Shown: in pieces, positions 52,610 to 63,910 of the stretch
Layout: every line of letters begins with the position of its first letter
Numbering within the stretch: position 1 is the first letter of the stretch
Assembly (NCBI GenBank): GCA_038496675.1
Contig: CM076651.1
Span: forward strand, 19,369,404-19,433,403
Source: Rachycentron canadum
Taxonomy: Eukaryota > Chordata > Actinopteri > Carangiformes > Rachycentridae
Direction: 5' to 3'
DNA: 64,000 bases
Program-made: the position numbers and the translations under genes
The notes under the pieces: model-generated
Seen by the model: only the letters and a program-made list of their open reading frames with translations
Database searches by the model: none
Told to the model about the DNA's origin: nothing

Positions 52610-53230
52610 GTCTGTCGCTATGACGAGTAAAGGGGTGATCTTGCAGAGGAAGAAGATAATAATGAGTCTGAAAAACAGCAAATCTCTATTGGAGACATAT
52701 CAAAGGTTTGCCAAAATCAGCAGCTGGGTCTCTGTGCACTGAAGGCCTTGGTGACAACCGGAAAATCATTTGCATGTTGAAGAACCTGCTCTGCAGGTTG
52801 TAGGTGGGCGCGTTTCTTTATCAAACATCAAGAGAAGCCTTTATGACCTGAACCTCAGAGGATTCAACAAAAAATACAGACCCCTGATAAGCCTCAAAAT
52901 AACATGGTCCAGGCTGCAGTTCACAAAAGCATACAAAAAGAAAGAGTTGTGAAACAAATGAGACAAAACAACCTCTATCGGTTTGATGGAAAGAGGAAAG
53001 TAAAGTTCATGACCCAGAGCCACCAGCTCATCTGGTGGTTCTGGAAGGACTTGAACATGTATTGCTGCCAATGAAAGCGTTTATTGATGATTTCACTGCT
53101 AACGGAAACAACTGGATGAACGCACAGGTATACAGGAGCATTCCTGAGCACCTTGGACAGCATTTCATTGATACAGTTGAGCTGCATTCGACAGGGAGGC
53201 ATCACCAGAGAAGATGCACTGTCAGCTGAC
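52610..53230 (+). pseudogene. Degenerate Tc1-like transposase (DD34E superfamily fossil)
   Basis: Three frames together show the colinear order of a Tc1-like transposase. An N-terminal piece (KKIIMSLKNSKS..ETYQRFAK) comes first. The end of the DNA-binding region follows (SLSNIKRSLYDLNLRGF then PLISLK...RLQFTKAYKKK, about 52810-52945). Next is NLYRFDGKRKV in another frame (about 52965). Last is AFIDDFTANGNNWMNAQVYRSI at 53065-53140, the segment before the second catalytic Asp in the relatives whose motif is FIDDVTAD..RMN.EVYR. Multiple frameshifts and stops separate them, and the C-terminal DE part is absent. It belongs to a different Tc1 lineage from the element at 57869. Confidence 0.7.
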
Positions 53231-53984
53231 TACGGATTTTCCACTAATATTAAATAATATGAATTTGTTTAACTTGTGTGTATCTGTCCAATTAGTTTTG
53301 AGCCCTTTAACTTGTGTTAAATGGGTTATATCACTATCACAGTTCTTTCTATGTTGATGTAAACCTACTTAAATTAAAGCTAGGATTTGGCACTTTAATG
53401 GATGAACTATTATTTTACTGAACTTAATGTGCTAAAGCTCTAAGAGCCTGAAGAAGGGTTATTATGTCAATTTGTTTTTTTTTTCATGAGAGATGTTTTA
53501 AATATGAAGGAAAATAGTTTGGCTTTGATTACAGTTTTGAGGCTTTTGAGTAAAATGAAAAAAGAAAAAAGAAAATAAGTTTTCTACCTGACATGCTGCC
53601 AACAACAAAGCAAGCGTCGACTAAGACTGCTGAGGTCTGTATGGGAATAAGTTTGGATTACCTGCATGTGGATGGATTAACTTGCAGTCAGGATTTACAG
53701 ATCCCTTATTCTCTGACTTGATCTTTACAACATGAAACAGAGATAGCACAAAGTGAGCGCAGTGACTGAGGAAACAAACATCTATCCACTATCTACTGTA
53801 CCCTTTTCTTCCCACCATCTCATGATCCATTAACACACCCCCCCCCAACGCGAACCTCTTAATAGGCTCAGACACATTCTCTAGTAAATTCTGATAGCTG
53901 GGATGTTGGAAAGTTAGACAAGTTGATGATTGATGGAAAATGACCAGAAATGCCAGTCAGGAGTGATTGCCCACACCTCACACC

Positions 53985-54600
53985 TACTTCTAGGGCTGAG
54001 TATTGCTACTGATTTCCTGAATTGATTCGATTTTAATTCACAAGGTTCCGATTTGATTCAATATTGATTGTTAAGACATGTTTCAAATTCAATACCAATT
54101 TTACATGGATACGAATAAGAGACTCAGAGAACTGATGCTTTAAATTGCACCTCAAACCTCATGCGTTATTAAAAATACTGATGTTTACATTACAAATTAA
54201 CCCCTAACCAGTTAAACATTAATGCACTTTCTATTTAATATGACCAACATGTCGCTGTCTCTCACATGGGGGTGTAGTGCAGTTGAAGTAGGTTGTAATT
54301 AACGTGGTGTTACGCAGCAGGTGAATGAACACAAGTCATTTTTGAGTTGAATGAGTTCATTTACTTGTTTGTGTCAAGCAAATGAAGTCACACACAAACA
54401 TCAGTTCAGAGGAAAAGTTTCAGTGCAGGCAGAGGCCAAGTTAACAGGCTAAAAAGACACAGCTAAGGTAAGTTTTGTCTCCAACAGCTCTGCGGAAGCA
54501 GTTAAAGTTGTCCAAGTGTAACAGACTGACATTGTTATGTTTCTGTGTAAATGTGTCACAGATCAATGAACCTCTGAGCAGCTCAGAGGTTCCGGCAGGT
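53985..54600. repeat. Probable dispersed repeat with TAGGGCTG-type end
   Basis: 'ctagggctgagtattgctac' followed by 'gaattgattcgattttaattc' and 'gttccgatttgattcaatattgatt' resembles the left end of non-autonomous hAT-like elements in fish. I could not find a matching CAGCCCTA right end, so the right border is a guess. Confidence 0.35.
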
Positions 54601-57600
54601 CGTTGTTCTCGTGCGCTCCGCAGCGGTACATCTGTGCTCTCGCGACCAAAGCTCTTTGCTCAAAAAGTCTATGCGATACAAATGACAACTTCACACATTT
54701 ACAGGAGACAGTAAAAGACATACATTATATTATTATAATATTCTCACTTTTAAAAAGAGGTGGCATTTGTCAAGAAAGGTGCTCGGTGTTAAAACAAATG
54801 CTGTGGTTTGTCTAGTGAGGACAGGACTTGCATGTGCCCTGCAGATGCATCATGATTTCATGATTTAACATCATGATTTCAACCTGCAAATCAAAATGAC
54901 TATTTCTTGTGGTTGTGAGCTCTGTCAAATTAATCCAGATGTTTGATTGAGGACTGACTTCTCAAACGATGTGTGAATGAGTCAGAAGGAGGGAAATCGG
55001 AACTAGAGGGCGTTAGTGTCAAGAAAAAAAGGTGAAGAAACTGATAAACATGAAAAGGGAAGAAGTCAGAGAAGAGAAGGTGATTGAACAGTGTACAGAA
55101 AAAAGGCAGAGGCGGGAGCAAAGTAGACGGACATGACTGTGGACGTCAGTACATGTTATCACCACCGCGGATCTGGAGAACATTCCAGCCCATTTCACTA
55201 AGGAGCTATTTCACTACTTTACCATGGCTAATTAAACCTCTCAGTTGTAGCTCCCCCTCCCACACATCATCTGCAAAAGTCAACATTATCATCATTACCT
55301 GAACTTCACACAGTTTGCTGATACCACTCATTCACACACATGAGAATCTAAAGATACACTTGTGACAAATAAATAATGTGGGGAATTTTGATTGTTTTTG
55401 TAGTAAAATGTTCAAAAAATATAAAATACTAAAATGAAATTTGTCATTTTAAAATATACCTCATTATATTGCATTTAAACATGTCTCTCAAAGGCAAAGA
55501 CAAAATGTGTTCAACTTAATACAACCTTATCACGCACATCTCACAGTCTTCATCTGAGCATAGAGCTGGCTGTGGTCACATGACCTCTATATTGTATACC
55601 ATGTGCCTCTCACTCCACACTAACGGCATTTGATGAGATCTGAGCCAGTTCCATTCACTGATGAAGTCCATGACTTATGGCCAAGATCCCAGAAATAACT
55701 AGAAAGTGAACCTACTGGTCTATTTGTAATGTGGTCAGGGTCTCAAGGTTAGTCCATTAGAAAGAAAAGAAAATAAAGATGCAGACATCAAAGTCAATAA
55801 CTGCTGCATAACTCATCACTGGTTTCACTGGATAAAGTTTCAGGAATACATTTTAAAGGATTTCTTTACTTCCTACCAAGGTGAATGTTAGTGCAAGAAT
55901 AATAATCTTTCAGTGCTTATCCTCTGTAATTCACCCATAATTTACCATATCTAATGCTATAGTACAGTAAAAATGGATGCCAGCTTGGCCAAACTAAAAC
56001 CAACGACATGATGAGCACTTGTACCCGTCTCAGGAGTGTGTATGGGGCTCAAATGCTGGCTGTCCTATTCCTGATAGTAGTGCTACTGCCTGCTGCTGCT
56101 GATAGTAATAATAATAATAATGCTACTGATATGGGTTACAGGAATGACACTTTGGTAATTACCTCTTACATTTCTTGCTAATGAAATAATATATTTATCA
56201 CCCTAATGGCAGTTTGCCTTCAGAGGAATGGAACAGGTTGCTCATAAGGACCAAAAACAATGGCTGCTTTCTCCGTAATGACGGACATGACCGCAGTGAC
56301 CTAAATGAGAGGATATATTTTCATCACCGCAGACGGAGCATAATGATTATAATTCAAGTGACACCTCGAGCTGAAATAAAGTGAATAGTGGCTGGTGTGA
56401 GCTCATCACTGCTCAATTCCCTCCTGCTTTTTTTTATTCTGACCAAGTGCTGCCCAAACCTTTCTATAATTTGTCAGAACAAACTTATCTTGATATAAAA
56501 GTTTTAAAATTTATAGATACAGAAGAAAAAGGCTAGACGTGTTCACTTTTTCCAAAATAAAACCAGTCTTTCCCTAACTGTAGTCTGAGCCTAACCTCAG
56601 CCAGATAAACACATACAAGGTTTCAACTTATTGCCTGCAAACATCCATAAAAATAGTTTTCCACGAATGAAGCTTTATGAATTTTATTTTGGCCACATTT
56701 TTCTCAAAAATCAGATCATTATATAGGAAGTTGCTAAGTTAGGACATTGAATAGCTCCAGCTGAGACCAAGCCAAATATATTATAGTTCAAAAGCAGGGT
56801 TGGTTTGTACTTCTGCAAATTGTTATTGGCAAAATCTTTCACACAATTGGAACTGTCTGAGAGCTTCCTACCAATGACAGTAATCCTAATTGAGTTGCAG
56901 AAAACACTAGCTTAGGTGAAATCATATGGCAGACCAAAGAGCAGTCACAAATAATTTATATTAGTCATTACTGAGCTGCCAGTGAGAATTTAAAGTGATT
57001 GCCTGAATCCTGACATGCAATTAAGTTTCATATTAAGTGCTGAAAATAATCACGTCTCAAACTCCACCTTTCAACTTTACTGAAATGTGGGTAATGCATC
57101 TTTGCAAGCAGTGTTGTAAATACAATTTCCCCCCTATTTTCCAAACTAACTAGAGCACTTTTTAGACTTTTTTTCTTTCGGTCTTATTCCCTAATTCGTG
57201 GCATCTCAGGTCCACGTTCCTTCCTTCTTACTTGCTACACTGCTCTACTCCACCTTTGATCCACCTCTCTCCTTGCAGCTTGCCTCTCACTTTCTCCCTC
57301 CGCGCATCTTCAGCATCCCTCTTCTCTTCCCCTCTCTCCTCCTCTGCGGTAGAGGAAGCAGTCTGTCATGCATGGCTGTCTGCGAGCGAGCGGCGAAGCA
57401 AAAGTCCCAACGTTGGCATAAAACCTCCACCGAGCAGCAGAAATCCTATTTGAAAGCCTCCAGTTGCACTGACAGCTCAGTGGAGACACACAAACACACA
57501 CACTTGCATATGGAGGCCCACACACATACGAACAAATCTAGTTGAGTGCATGTAAAATGTCCATATGTGAGCATTGACACATTACATTTGGTTTCAGCAC

Positions 57601-57866
57601 GACAGTGTATATAAATATATACATACATACCAAATTCTCCCTGAAGGGTCTTCGTCACTGCAAACACAGCCTATATGTGATTGTTCAGCACTGACAGAGA
57701 ACAACTGAAAGTGTGAAAAGATTGACTTGGTAGTGATTCATTTGGTTAATTACTATCCCAGCAAAAAAGAAGCTACTTTGGCATGATCCCAAATGTAATC
57801 CATCCCCTCAACAATGGCACAACAATGTTCAGTAACCAGTTTTTCCTCTACGATGCTACATTAAAC

Positions 57867-59030
57867 TACAGTGGCTTGCAAAAGTATTCATACCCCTTGA
57901 ACGTTATGACCTCAAACAAATACAATTTATTGGAATTTTATGTGAAAGACCAACACAAAGTGGCACACAATTGTGAAGTACAAAGAAAATTATACATGAT
58001 TTAAAATTTTTTTTTTTACAAATAAAAAACTGAAAAGTGCAGTTTGCAAAAGTAGTCAGCCCCCTTTTCCCTGAGTGCAACCAATTGCCTTCAGAAGTTG
58101 CTTGATGAGTGCTGAATGATCGAATGTTGACCTAATGACTAAATAAAGTCAACCTGTGTGTAATCTAATCTCAGTACAAATACAGCTGTTCTGTGACGGC
58201 CCCAGATGTTTGTTAAGAGAATATTGGGGAGCAAACAGCATCATGAAGTCCAAGGAACACACCAGACAGGTCAGGTATAAAATTGTGGAGAAGTTTAAAG
58301 CAGGGTTAGGCTATAAAAAGATTTCCCAAGCTTTGAACATCTCACGGAGCACTGTTCAATCCATCATCCAGAAATGGAAAGAGTATGGCACAACTGCAGA
58401 CCTACCAAGACACGGCCGTCCACCTAAACTTACTGGCCGAACAAGGAGAGCACTGATCAGAGATGCAGCCAAGAGGCCCATGGTGACTCTGGACCCACTG
58501 CAGAGATCCACTGCTCAGGTGGGGGAATCTGTCCACAGGACAACTATTGGACGTGCACTGCACAAATCTGGCCTTTATGGAAGAGTGGCAAGAAGAAAGC
58601 CATTGTTAAAAGAAAACCATGAGAAGTCCCGTTTGCAGTTTTCCAGCAGGACAACGACCCTAAACTTAAAGCCAGGGCTACAATGGAATGGTATAAAACA
58701 AAACAGATTCATGTATTAGAATGGCCCAGTCAAAGTCCAAACCTAAATCCAATCAAGAATCTGTGGCACGATCTGAAAACTGCCGTTCACAAACGCTCTC
58801 CATCTAATCTGACTGAGCTTGAGCTGTTTTGCAAAGAAGAATGGGCAAAAATTTCAGTCTCTAGATGTACAAAGCTGGTAGAGACATACCCCAGAAGACT
58901 TCACAATTGTGTGCCACTTTGTGTTGGTCTTTCACATAAAATTCCAATAAAATATATTTATGTTTGTGGTCGTAACATGACAAACTGTGGAAAAGTTCAA
59001 GGGGTATGAATACTTTTGCAAGCCGCTGTA
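57867..59030 (+). mobile_element. Internally deleted Tc1-like transposon with TA target duplication
   Basis: The left end TA|CAGTGGCTTGCAAAAG and the right end CTTTTGCAAGCCGCTG|TA are inverted copies flanked by TA. The terminal inverted repeats are long: about 107 bp on the left and about 133 bp on the right. They share CACAAAGTGGCACACAATTG-type inner ends at about 57955 and 58905. The left repeat has lost some 25 bases after 'cccttgaacg'. Inside lies a transposase relic, listed separately. The pieces match the common fish family whose product starts MK.KEHT(R/K)QVR. The element cannot move itself but retains both ends. Confidence 0.95.
58243..58905 (+). pseudogene. Tc1-like transposase remnant with catalytic-core deletion
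   Basis: From the ATG at 58243, the N-terminal half is well kept. It has the paired helix-turn-helix DNA-binding region (GYKKISQALNISRSTVQSII), the GRPPKLTGR hinge (AT-hook/NLS-like) and VHRTTIGRALHKSGLYGR, reading to ...KSRLQF near 58640. At about 58640-58650 the frame jumps straight to FQQDNDPK. Some 140 residues, including the first catalytic Asp, are missing, and the join shifts frame. The rest (VLEWPSQSPNLNPIKNLW ... ELELFCKEEWAKISVSRC ... LVETYPRRL) continues in the frame of 58683-58905. The usual Glu of DD34E in NPIENLW is Lys here. The family C-terminus is replaced by the inverted repeat. Inactive. Confidence 0.92.
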
Positions 59031-59218
59031 TATATCATGTCCTGTACTGCACTGTACAGAAGCTCTGGTGTAGTTTTCGTCAGTGGCTGTTTTGGCTGGT
59101 GGAGAAACGCCAACCAGTCAGTATTTATTGGTGACTTGACAATGTTATTATACACCTGGCTCTGCAAATTGTATACTCAGTTGTATAGCTTCCGAGCTCA
59201 AAAGCAGTAGCAGCCTCT

Positions 59219-59345
59219 GTTACCTCAAAAAGCTCTGAACAGATTTGCACCAAACGTGGTGGAAGGATGTGGCGTGGGCCAGGGAAGAAAACTATTAACA
59301 TTTTGGATGGCGTGGTTCCAGAAATCTTTTTTGAATCACTCCTCA
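59219..59345 (+). repeat. Dispersed fish repeat fragment
   Basis: 'cagatttgcaccaaacgtggtggaaggatgtggcgtgggccagggaagaaaactatt' matches a phrase found in many teleost introns ('..ccaaacttggtggaaggatgtggcatgggccaaggaagaaccca..'). No coding capacity; class not known to me. Confidence 0.6.
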
Positions 59346-59624
59346 AACAACAAATCATTTTTGCTATTTTTTTATCCTTTAAGTTGTTTTCTCGCATGTT
59401 CCAGGTTCCAACCACAGAGCATATCAGGGGTATCACATCATATCCAGGGGTAAAAACACATTATAGGGAAAATAATAAAAGTTAATAATTGAATAAAATC
59501 AAGATTAGATTGTCAACATGTTATTTTTTCATCTAATTTATTTATGTAAATTTTATTTTTAATATCATTTTATTTTATTATTTATATTTATTATATTTAA
59601 ATAACTTAAATATATATATATAAG

Positions 59625-59748
59625 AGAGGGGGACTGACATGCAGGAAAGAGTCGCACTGGCTGGGTTTGATCCAGGGACGACTCCTTAGAGCTTATGTGC
59701 CCACATTGTATTCACTCTGACCAACAGGCTATCGGGTTGCCTGTCATC
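59625..59748 (-). repeat. tRNA-derived dispersed repeat, copy 2
   Basis: On the minus strand it reads 'ggcaacccgatagcctgttggtcagag' (A-box-like) then 'ctggatcaaacccagcc' (B-box-like) and 'cgactctttcctgcatgtcagtcccccctctc'. The tail matches the family of 40035-40178. It is not a working tRNA. Confidence 0.6.
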
Positions 59749-60202
59749 TCATTTACATCTGTCTAATATGTACTATATACCATCCCGAAACTTGACTTCA
59801 CTCCCTATGCACCACATGGCTGTCTTTAAAACAGACCTACTCCGCACCTGAATTAAGAGGCTATTTGCTGTATCAGTTTCTGGCGGCTCATCCACTGCAG
59901 CATGCATTAGTGATTCTGGCTTCATTCTTTACACGGCTTTGTAGGTCATGTTCATTTTCATTCCACTCTTTCTGACTACGAGTGACCCCAGTGGGAATAA
60001 CACCTCTGACCCTGTCTGTGTTACTGCCCTGTTACTGTTTCTGCTCCTTCCAATTAGTCACACAGAAGCACACTTACTTTCTTTTTCAAAACCTCCTCTT
60101 GTTATTCTCTTATTTCCCCCTTGTCCCTCTCATCCTCACTCTGAGCTCTCACCTTCTTTTTACTCTTCTTTTTCTTCCTTAATATTTTTCACACCTTGAC
60201 AG

Positions 60203-60277
60203 GCAAACACAACTGTCGCCATGGAAACTAGGTCACCCACAGTGAAAGTGACTGCTGAGTATCTGCTGAGATGCCAG
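60203..60277 (+). CDS. Candidate 75-nt cassette exon in bsn intron 2
   Basis: A long pyrimidine tract ends CACCTTGACAG| and the exon ends TGCCAG|GTAATG. The frame between is open in the phase needed after bsn exon 2 (phase 0 in, phase 0 out). It encodes 25 residues, ANTTVAMETRSPTVKVTAEY followed by LLRCQ. It also holds GCCATGG, so an internal start is possible. I know of no Bassoon isoform with this peptide, and the zinc finger would be interrupted by it. It may be a decoy exon formed by chance. Confidence 0.2.
60215..60228 (+). promoter_or_regulatory. X-box-like (RFX) motif
   Basis: GTCGCCATGGAAAC differs at two positions from the palindromic X-box GTTGCCATGGCAAC. It lies inside the candidate cassette exon and could be the real reason that sequence looks non-random. 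Confidence 0.4.
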
Positions 60278-61149
60278 GTAATGCTGTATGTTTCCGTACG
60301 TGGAGCTCTGTGGGCATGTTGGAACATCAAGACGGAGAAATCTGCTGGGACAGACTGCGATGGCAACAGCACTATCAGGGCCACCGGGGGACACGCACTG
60401 AACACGCAAACACAGACACAAACAGGCATGTGCAGGCACACAAAATCGTGAACGAAGAAACACTCCAAACACAATTAGCACACATACCCTAAACAAGAGC
60501 ATCTTCCTGGCGTCTTTTTTTTTTTTTGGGTCTTTGATGTTTTATTTGTCGTCACAGAGCTCGCAATGCCCCATTGGTATGTTGCTTCATGTTCTAGGAA
60601 CCTAGATTATTTTCTTTTCCTATTTTCAGGGATACCCATAAAGCTGCAGACAAAACTAAATGTAAATCTAACAAAACAGCAGCCTGCATTTGCTCCCTTT
60701 GCTCCTTCCTTTCGTTTTTTTTGTTTTTTCCAATTTTAGTTATTCATATCTTATTTACATTTAATTAATAACAATTTATTTTTTTTTAGTGGCGAGGGAT
60801 AGAGCCACAACATGAAATGTACCACAAATGTTCTGCCCACAGATTCAGTTTCACTGTCGGCTTACACTCACCAAACAGCTGCTCTTCCCAGTACAGTACA
60901 AGTAAGCCACCCTGTAGTTGTTGCCAACAGGCCAGCGATTTCCATTTATCATGTGAAGGAAATCCGTGGTAGGCTAAGAGCTAGTGCGGCACCAGGCCCT
61001 TTCACATAGCTTTTTATGTGGTTAGCTAAAAGCTAACAGCTGGTAAAATGTGACTTAATGCAGTATGGTCAGCTGGTGAGGAAACTGTTACCCAGCAGGC
61101 GCGGCTTTCATTGCACTGAGATGTGTGAGGGAAAAGAAGCGAAGTCGAC

Positions 61150-61425
61150 AACTGGCACTGTCGCCTCACAGCATGACCGTTCTGTGTTCGATTCCCGGGC
61201 CTGGGGCCTTTCTGTGTATAGTTTGCATGTTCTCCCTGTGCCTGTGTGCGCTCCCTCTGGGGCCTCCACCTTCCTCAAACAGTCCAAAAATATGAGCATA
61301 TAGGTTAATTGGTGACTAAATTGCCTGCTCTATGTCGGCGCTGCGATAGACTGGCGACCTGTTGCCCAATGTCAGCTGGGCTTGGCTCCAGCAACCCTGA
61401 CGGATAAGGGATAGAGGATGGATGT
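61150..61425 (+). repeat. Abundant teleost interspersed repeat
   Basis: The order 'ggcactgtcgcctcacagca', 'gttcgattcccgggcc', 'ggcctttctgtgt', 'gtttgcatgttctccc', 'aggttaattggtgac', 'gcgatagactggcgacctgtt' and 'ggataagggatagaggatggatg' is one of the commonest dispersed sequences in fish genomes. It has an internal B-box-like GTTCGATTCC. The overlapping open frame at 61058-61303 is an artefact. I do not assign a class. Confidence 0.85.
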
Positions 61426-62913
61426 TTATTGGGTCCTGATATCTAGAGAGGCTGTAAAATCAAATCATACCGAGCACATCTCTTTCTCATATATGTTTCT
61501 TCTGCTCTGACAGTTAGCCAACATTTTCTATTCAATTATTTAATTGACAAAATTACATTCAAATGATCTATTTTATCATGTCGCTCAGTGCTCCATGCTC
61601 AATCATCTGTTATTGCATTGACTGTTCCACCACTGCCGGGACTCAAAAAGCATCCCTGCTTTCCCTTCAGTATATTCACAGGGGCTTTCACCACAGTCAA
61701 CAACGACCAACATATGATTTTAATCTTTTAAATATAATCTCTTCTCATTGAACCAATTATCACCACAAATATTCATCAATCTGCGCACAAATCCTGCAGC
61801 CGTGAAAGGGCGAGAGCATTTTTACCTTTGGTCCTCTGGTGTCAGAACTCAGCCAAAACCTGCACTGGAGTCGGCTCACTGTCTGTAGAGGGATGAGGGA
61901 AATTTAGCTGGCTGGTACGAGAGCAGCTTTCCTACCGTTCTTTCTTATTCTCCACAAATTTACGGTCATTAATTTATTTGTTTTACAAAAACTGGACTCA
62001 AACACATTTGGTTGCTTTTTCTGCTGGAGCCTGTTGAGTTGAAACTGACGCTCGTTGTAGAGTGAGATGCTTCGTCTGCCAAATGGCATTTTTCAGTGTG
62101 TCTGGATATTTAGTGCCAACCAGGGAAAACGTGGAAAAAAAAAAACAAAAAACAGGAAAATACAGCACCTGCTTAAAGCCCTCTCTCTGTTGTAGTGGAA
62201 TACAGTTCTCACCAAATAGCAGGCATGAGTTATGAGGAGATGGTGTGTGTTTGTGTGTGTGTGTCACATCAAGGCCACATCAGGATTATGTCCTCATGTG
62301 GCCCCTTTATCAACAGGACGCTACCTATGAGACAGGAATGGAGCGGACTGTTTGGACCTGGGTAATATTCCAGTATTATTCTTGATCATTGAATTATTGT
62401 GGTTTAGAATGATTAAGTCCAAATTAGTGTTAACAAGGTAAAAGATATTCAGAACATGAGATTTGAAATGTTGATATTTTTCAAGAATGAAGATTTTCAG
62501 TTGAAACAAATTAAAGTTTTAACCAGTTCTATACAATCAGCTCCATCCCTGTCTCATAGGAAGCTTCCTCTGCTGAAAAGGGGGCTACATTATGATGTGT
62601 AATATGAGTTAAACAGCAAATTATGCCCTTTGTCCCCACAAGATGATGCCTACAAGATGTTTTCTGATCTGATGCTTCTGTCAGCAGGAACATATCATTT
62701 CTTTCCTTTTGAAACTGCGAATTAAAGTGATTTTTTTTTTTTCATGCAGCAGTTCTGTGGTGATTTTTTTATTTATGTTATGTGTTAGTTGAGTTATGTT
62801 TAGGGAAAGAACATGGTTAAAATGATTAACATGCATTCATATCATGTGTTTTGACTGCTACAGCACGTACAGCTCAACATAATGGTCAAAAATAATACTT
62901 TGTAATTTCTTTC

Positions 62914-62944
<31 letters not shown>

Positions 62945-63752
62945 CCGCCAATATAGCAGAAGCTTTAGACCCTCCTTTCTCAAAGTGGTCCGCAAGCAAC
63001 CCCTGGTGGTTTGCGAGTTAATTTGTTAAAATGTTTGTGTTGTGTTTTAAATTCAAAGTTTCTTAATCTGTCTGAGAGCGACCGCAAAGCTTCTTGAGTG
63101 AGTTGTGCATGTGTGTTTTTTCAATATTAAATCAGCTCGTATGTAAATAAAAACACGGATTTGAACTGGTTATTTTACAGGGTTGTTGGACGTCACCGTA
63201 ACGTCCTGTTTTGTAACCACACTGACTAAAACTGTAGACTGGTGTCACGTAATGACATTTTTCACGCAAGCTTGCCACATTACTACTACATTACTATAGT
63301 ATTCGGGATGTTTGGGGAGTTAGTCCGTGAGTTTTAATTTTAGTGCCAAAGTGGTCCTTGGTCTGAAAAAGTTTGAGAAACACAGCTTTCGATGAAACCT
63401 CCTGGCTCCACCCTCCCGCTGTGACAGGGCTCAAACAGCCAGCGAGTAGCCACATGGACATGAGCCAACATCGCCACCTGTGTTTATTGGAAAGCGCTAG
63501 TTCCTTGTACCAGTAAAAACATTGAACATTGGGCTTCCACTGTTGTTTTGTTTCCATTTCTCACTGCTTGCTTTTTCACATCATGTGTGAATGTGCGTCT
63601 GTGTGAGGAGGGGACTGTATTTGTGATTCCAGTGTTTGTTGTTGTAATAGCTGAGATGTCTTTTCTGTGCCAGTCAGGGATGAGAGAGAGCTTCTCTGCT
63701 GTCTTTTGTGTTGTATGTCCTTTGACTCCCACTACTAACCTCACCTTTAATA

Positions 63753-63775
63753 TACAGTGGGGTCCAAAAGTCTCT
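63753..63775 (+). mobile_element. Isolated Tc1-type inverted-repeat end
   Basis: TACAGTGGGGTCCAAAAGTC equals the outer end of another well-known fish Tc1-like family. No transposase or matching right end is present before the window closes, so this is a remnant or a truncated element. Confidence 0.45.
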
Positions 63776-63907
63776 TTATCAACCCCCCCACCACCACCCT
63801 CTTTCCTACCTCTTATCTTCCTGCCCTCGCTGTCTAACCTTATCTCTCACCCTCTCTCTAAGCATTTCTCACTGGTTCTCGCAAGTGTGCAGGAGAAATA
63901 GGGGAGG

Positions 63908-63910
<3 letters not shown>

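Noticed and set aside
57198..57545. 115-codon frame in a GC-richer patch
   Set aside because: No splice borders, no domain, and both + frames are equally open because of pyrimidine-rich composition.
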